This document shows positions 4,228-5,559 of a stretch of DNA of 5,559 bases, piece after piece. A model generated the notes under the pieces. The model worked only from the letters and a program-made list of their open reading frames with translations, had not been told where the DNA came from and did no database searches. The translations under genes and the position numbers were made by a program. How positions within the stretch are numbered: the first letter of the stretch is position 1; every line of letters starts with the position of its first letter. The stretch spans positions 1 to 5,559 of the forward strand of contig CAZDMQ010000117.1 in assembly GCA_964506685.1 (NCBI GenBank), in the 5' to 3' direction. This stretch comes from UBA5336 sp964506685. GTDB lineage: Bacteria; Pseudomonadota; Alphaproteobacteria; Caulobacterales; Hyphomonadaceae.

Positions 4228-5559
4228 ATGCAATCCACCGCTGAGACGGGTGGACCGGACAGCGCGGGGCTCGTGCTGAACGGCCATTTCCCCTGTTGCA
4301 TCTGCTGCGCCGACGCTTCGGCCATTCCCGATGCGGTCAATCTCCGGGTCGCGGCCACTGCATCGGACGGGGACGTTTCTGGCGCTGCGAACGCGCCGGC
4401 CGGCGCTGGTGTGGAGGACATCGCCGCCTATCTCCAGACCGGCTACTGGTCCTGGGCCACCGATGGCAGCTGGACCGATGGCGCCGTCTGGGATGTCTCC
4501 GGCGACCGGACCCTCACCTTCGACGTCTCGAATATCTCGCAGGCCGGGGCCGAACTCGCCCGGCTCGCCTTCGACACCTGGGCGCGCACGGTCGATCTCG
4601 TCTTCGTCGAACAGACCGGCGGGGCGGACATCACCTTCAGCGACGCCGAGGAGGGCGCGTTCTCCTTCTTCGACGCGGTGCGCCTGACCCCCGAAGGCCA
4701 GCCGCACACGGCCGTCTCCGCCATCGTCAACATCAGCCGGAGCTGGCTGGTCGTGAATGGCGATACGCCCGACAGTTTCGGATTCCAGACCTTCCTGCAC
4801 GAGATCGGCCACGCCATCGGCCTCGGCCATCCCGGACCCTATAATGACGTGACGACCTTCGCGGCGGACGCGGCCTTCTCCCTCGACAGCTGGCAGATGT
4901 CGGTCATGTCCTATTTCGACCAGGGCGATGCCGGTGTCGGCACGGTGAGCCAGTTGCGCACGCCCATGCTGGCCGACCTGGTGGCCGTGGACGGTCTCTA
5001 CGGCCTGGCGGCCAACGCGGCGGGCGACACGGTCTACGGCTTCAATGCCACTGCGGCCGGTGATGTCTACGACGCCACGCGCACCGACGACCGGGTGGCC
5101 TACACGGTGCATGACACCGGCGGGGTGGATACGCTCGACTACTCCGGCCATGGCCAGGATCAGGTGATCGATCTCAGGTCTTCGGGGATTTCGGATATTG
5201 GCGGGGGACGCGGCAACGTCCTGCTGGGCCCGACCACCCGGATCGAACGCGCCATTGGCGGTTCCGGCGACGATACGATCCGCATCGGCGCGGCGACCGT
5301 CTTCGTCGATGGCGGTTCCGGCCATGACACGCTCGACCTGTCGGTCCTGCCGGACGGTTTCACGCTCGACCCCGAAACCGGCGAGGGACCGGCGCTCGCC
5401 GGTATCGAAGCGGTGATCGGTACCGGCGGGGATGACCGGCTGACTGGCGATGCCGGCTCGACCGTGTTCCAAGGCGGGCGCGGCGACGACGCGATTGACG
5501 GACGCGGCGGCCGCGACACGGCCTCCTATGATGACGCCGGCGGCGGGGTCGTTGTCGAT
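4228..5559 (+). CDS. Serralysin-type (M10B) RTX zinc metalloprotease, 5' part
   Basis: A secreted zinc endopeptidase; 444 codons are present and the gene runs off the right edge. The catalytic domain (about 62-260) has the zinc motif His191-Glu192, His195 and His201 (HEIGHAIGLGHPGPY) and the Met-turn SVMSYF (Met227, with Tyr229 as the usual fifth ligand of serralysins). The serralysin C-terminal domain starts near 265 (GDTVYGFNA), and Gly/Asp-rich calcium-binding RTX nonapeptides appear at about 344-352, 362-370, 398-406 and 416-433. No Sec signal peptide is seen, as expected for type I secretion; the secretion signal would be at the missing C-terminus. An in-frame TGA at 4195 limits the start; ATG 4228 has AGG 8 nt upstream, and GTG 4213, 5 codons earlier with AAGG 9 nt upstream, is the alternative. 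The N-terminal region (1-61), likely a propeptide, carries the cysteine cluster CCICC (23-27). I see no functional link with the oxygen-sensing genes. Confidence 0.95.
   Translation, partial: MQSTAETGGPDSAGLVLNGHFPCCICCADASAIPDAVNLRVAATASDGDVSGAANAPAGAGVEDIAAYLQTGYWSWATDGSWTDGAVWDVSGDRTLTFDVSNISQAGAELARLAFDTWARTVDLVFVEQTGGADITFSDAEEGAFSFFDAVRLTPEGQPHTAVSAIVNISRSWLVVNGDTPDSFGFQTFLHEIGHAIGLGHPGPYNDVTTFAADAAFSLDSWQMSVMSYFDQGDAGVGTVSQLRTPMLADLVAVDGLYGLAANAAGDTVYGFNATAAGDVYDATRTDDRVAYTVHDTGGVDTLDYSGHGQDQVIDLRSSGISDIGGGRGNVLLGPTTRIERAIGGSGDDTIRIGAATVFVDGGSGHDTLDLSVLPDGFTLDPETGEGPALAGIEAVIGTGGDDRLTGDAGSTVFQGGRGDDAIDGRGGRDTASYDDAGGGVVVD

Noticed and set aside
3666..4421. 251-codon minus-strand open frame covering the receiver and the following gap
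   Set aside because: It overlaps a receiver gene with all conserved residues and crosses the GGGCC repeat; the product is low-complexity.
4198..5472. 424-codon minus-strand open frame
   Set aside because: It is antisense to the serralysin, which has the complete HExxHxxGxxH site and RTX repeats.

Overview
The window reads as a chromosomal segment of a GC-rich alphaproteobacterium. The diagnostic block is a heme-PAS oxygen-sensor kinase (FixL) with its LuxR-type response regulator (FixJ), next to the catalytic subunit of a cbb3-type cytochrome oxidase (CcoN). This grouping is typical of Alphaproteobacteria that adjust respiration to low oxygen. Nothing in the window points to a nitrogen-fixation locus, so the fix names denote families. 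An RTX metalloprotease at the right edge would also fit a free-living aquatic or soil alphaproteobacterium. I cannot name a genus.

Layout, left to right. 1-1127 (minus) is the first 375 codons of ccoN; the rest lies outside the window. 1128-1274 is a short divergent promoter region with a TACGTA palindrome resembling a FixJ half-site. 1275-1586 (plus) is a probable small two-segment membrane protein with a CWGC motif and a very strong ribosome binding site. 1587-1710 carries five to six tandem copies of an 11-bp unit. 1711-2871 and 2872-3480 (plus) are fixL and fixJ, directly abutting and probably translationally coupled. 3481-3647 contains a second TACGTA site. 3648-4055 (plus) is a stand-alone receiver domain. 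4056-4227 holds a GGGCC-rich simple repeat and a bulged hairpin. 4228 to the right edge (plus) is the N-terminal and central part of a serralysin-type (M10B) zinc metalloprotease entering its RTX region, with an unusual CCICC cluster near the N-terminus.

How the genes may work together (inference): when oxygen leaves the FixL heme, FixL phosphorylates FixJ, and FixJ-P activates its targets. The two TACGTA sites lie upstream of ccoN/the small membrane protein and upstream of the lone receiver. They suggest that FixJ may directly switch on the high-affinity oxidase and also a receiver that could drain or block FixL signalling. That would be a feedback arrangement analogous to FixT, although this receiver lacks the cysteine set of the Fe-S-binding Caulobacter FixT. 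I found no FNR/FixK-type TTGA-N6-TCAA box in the ccoN promoter region. The protease looks like an independent transcription unit.
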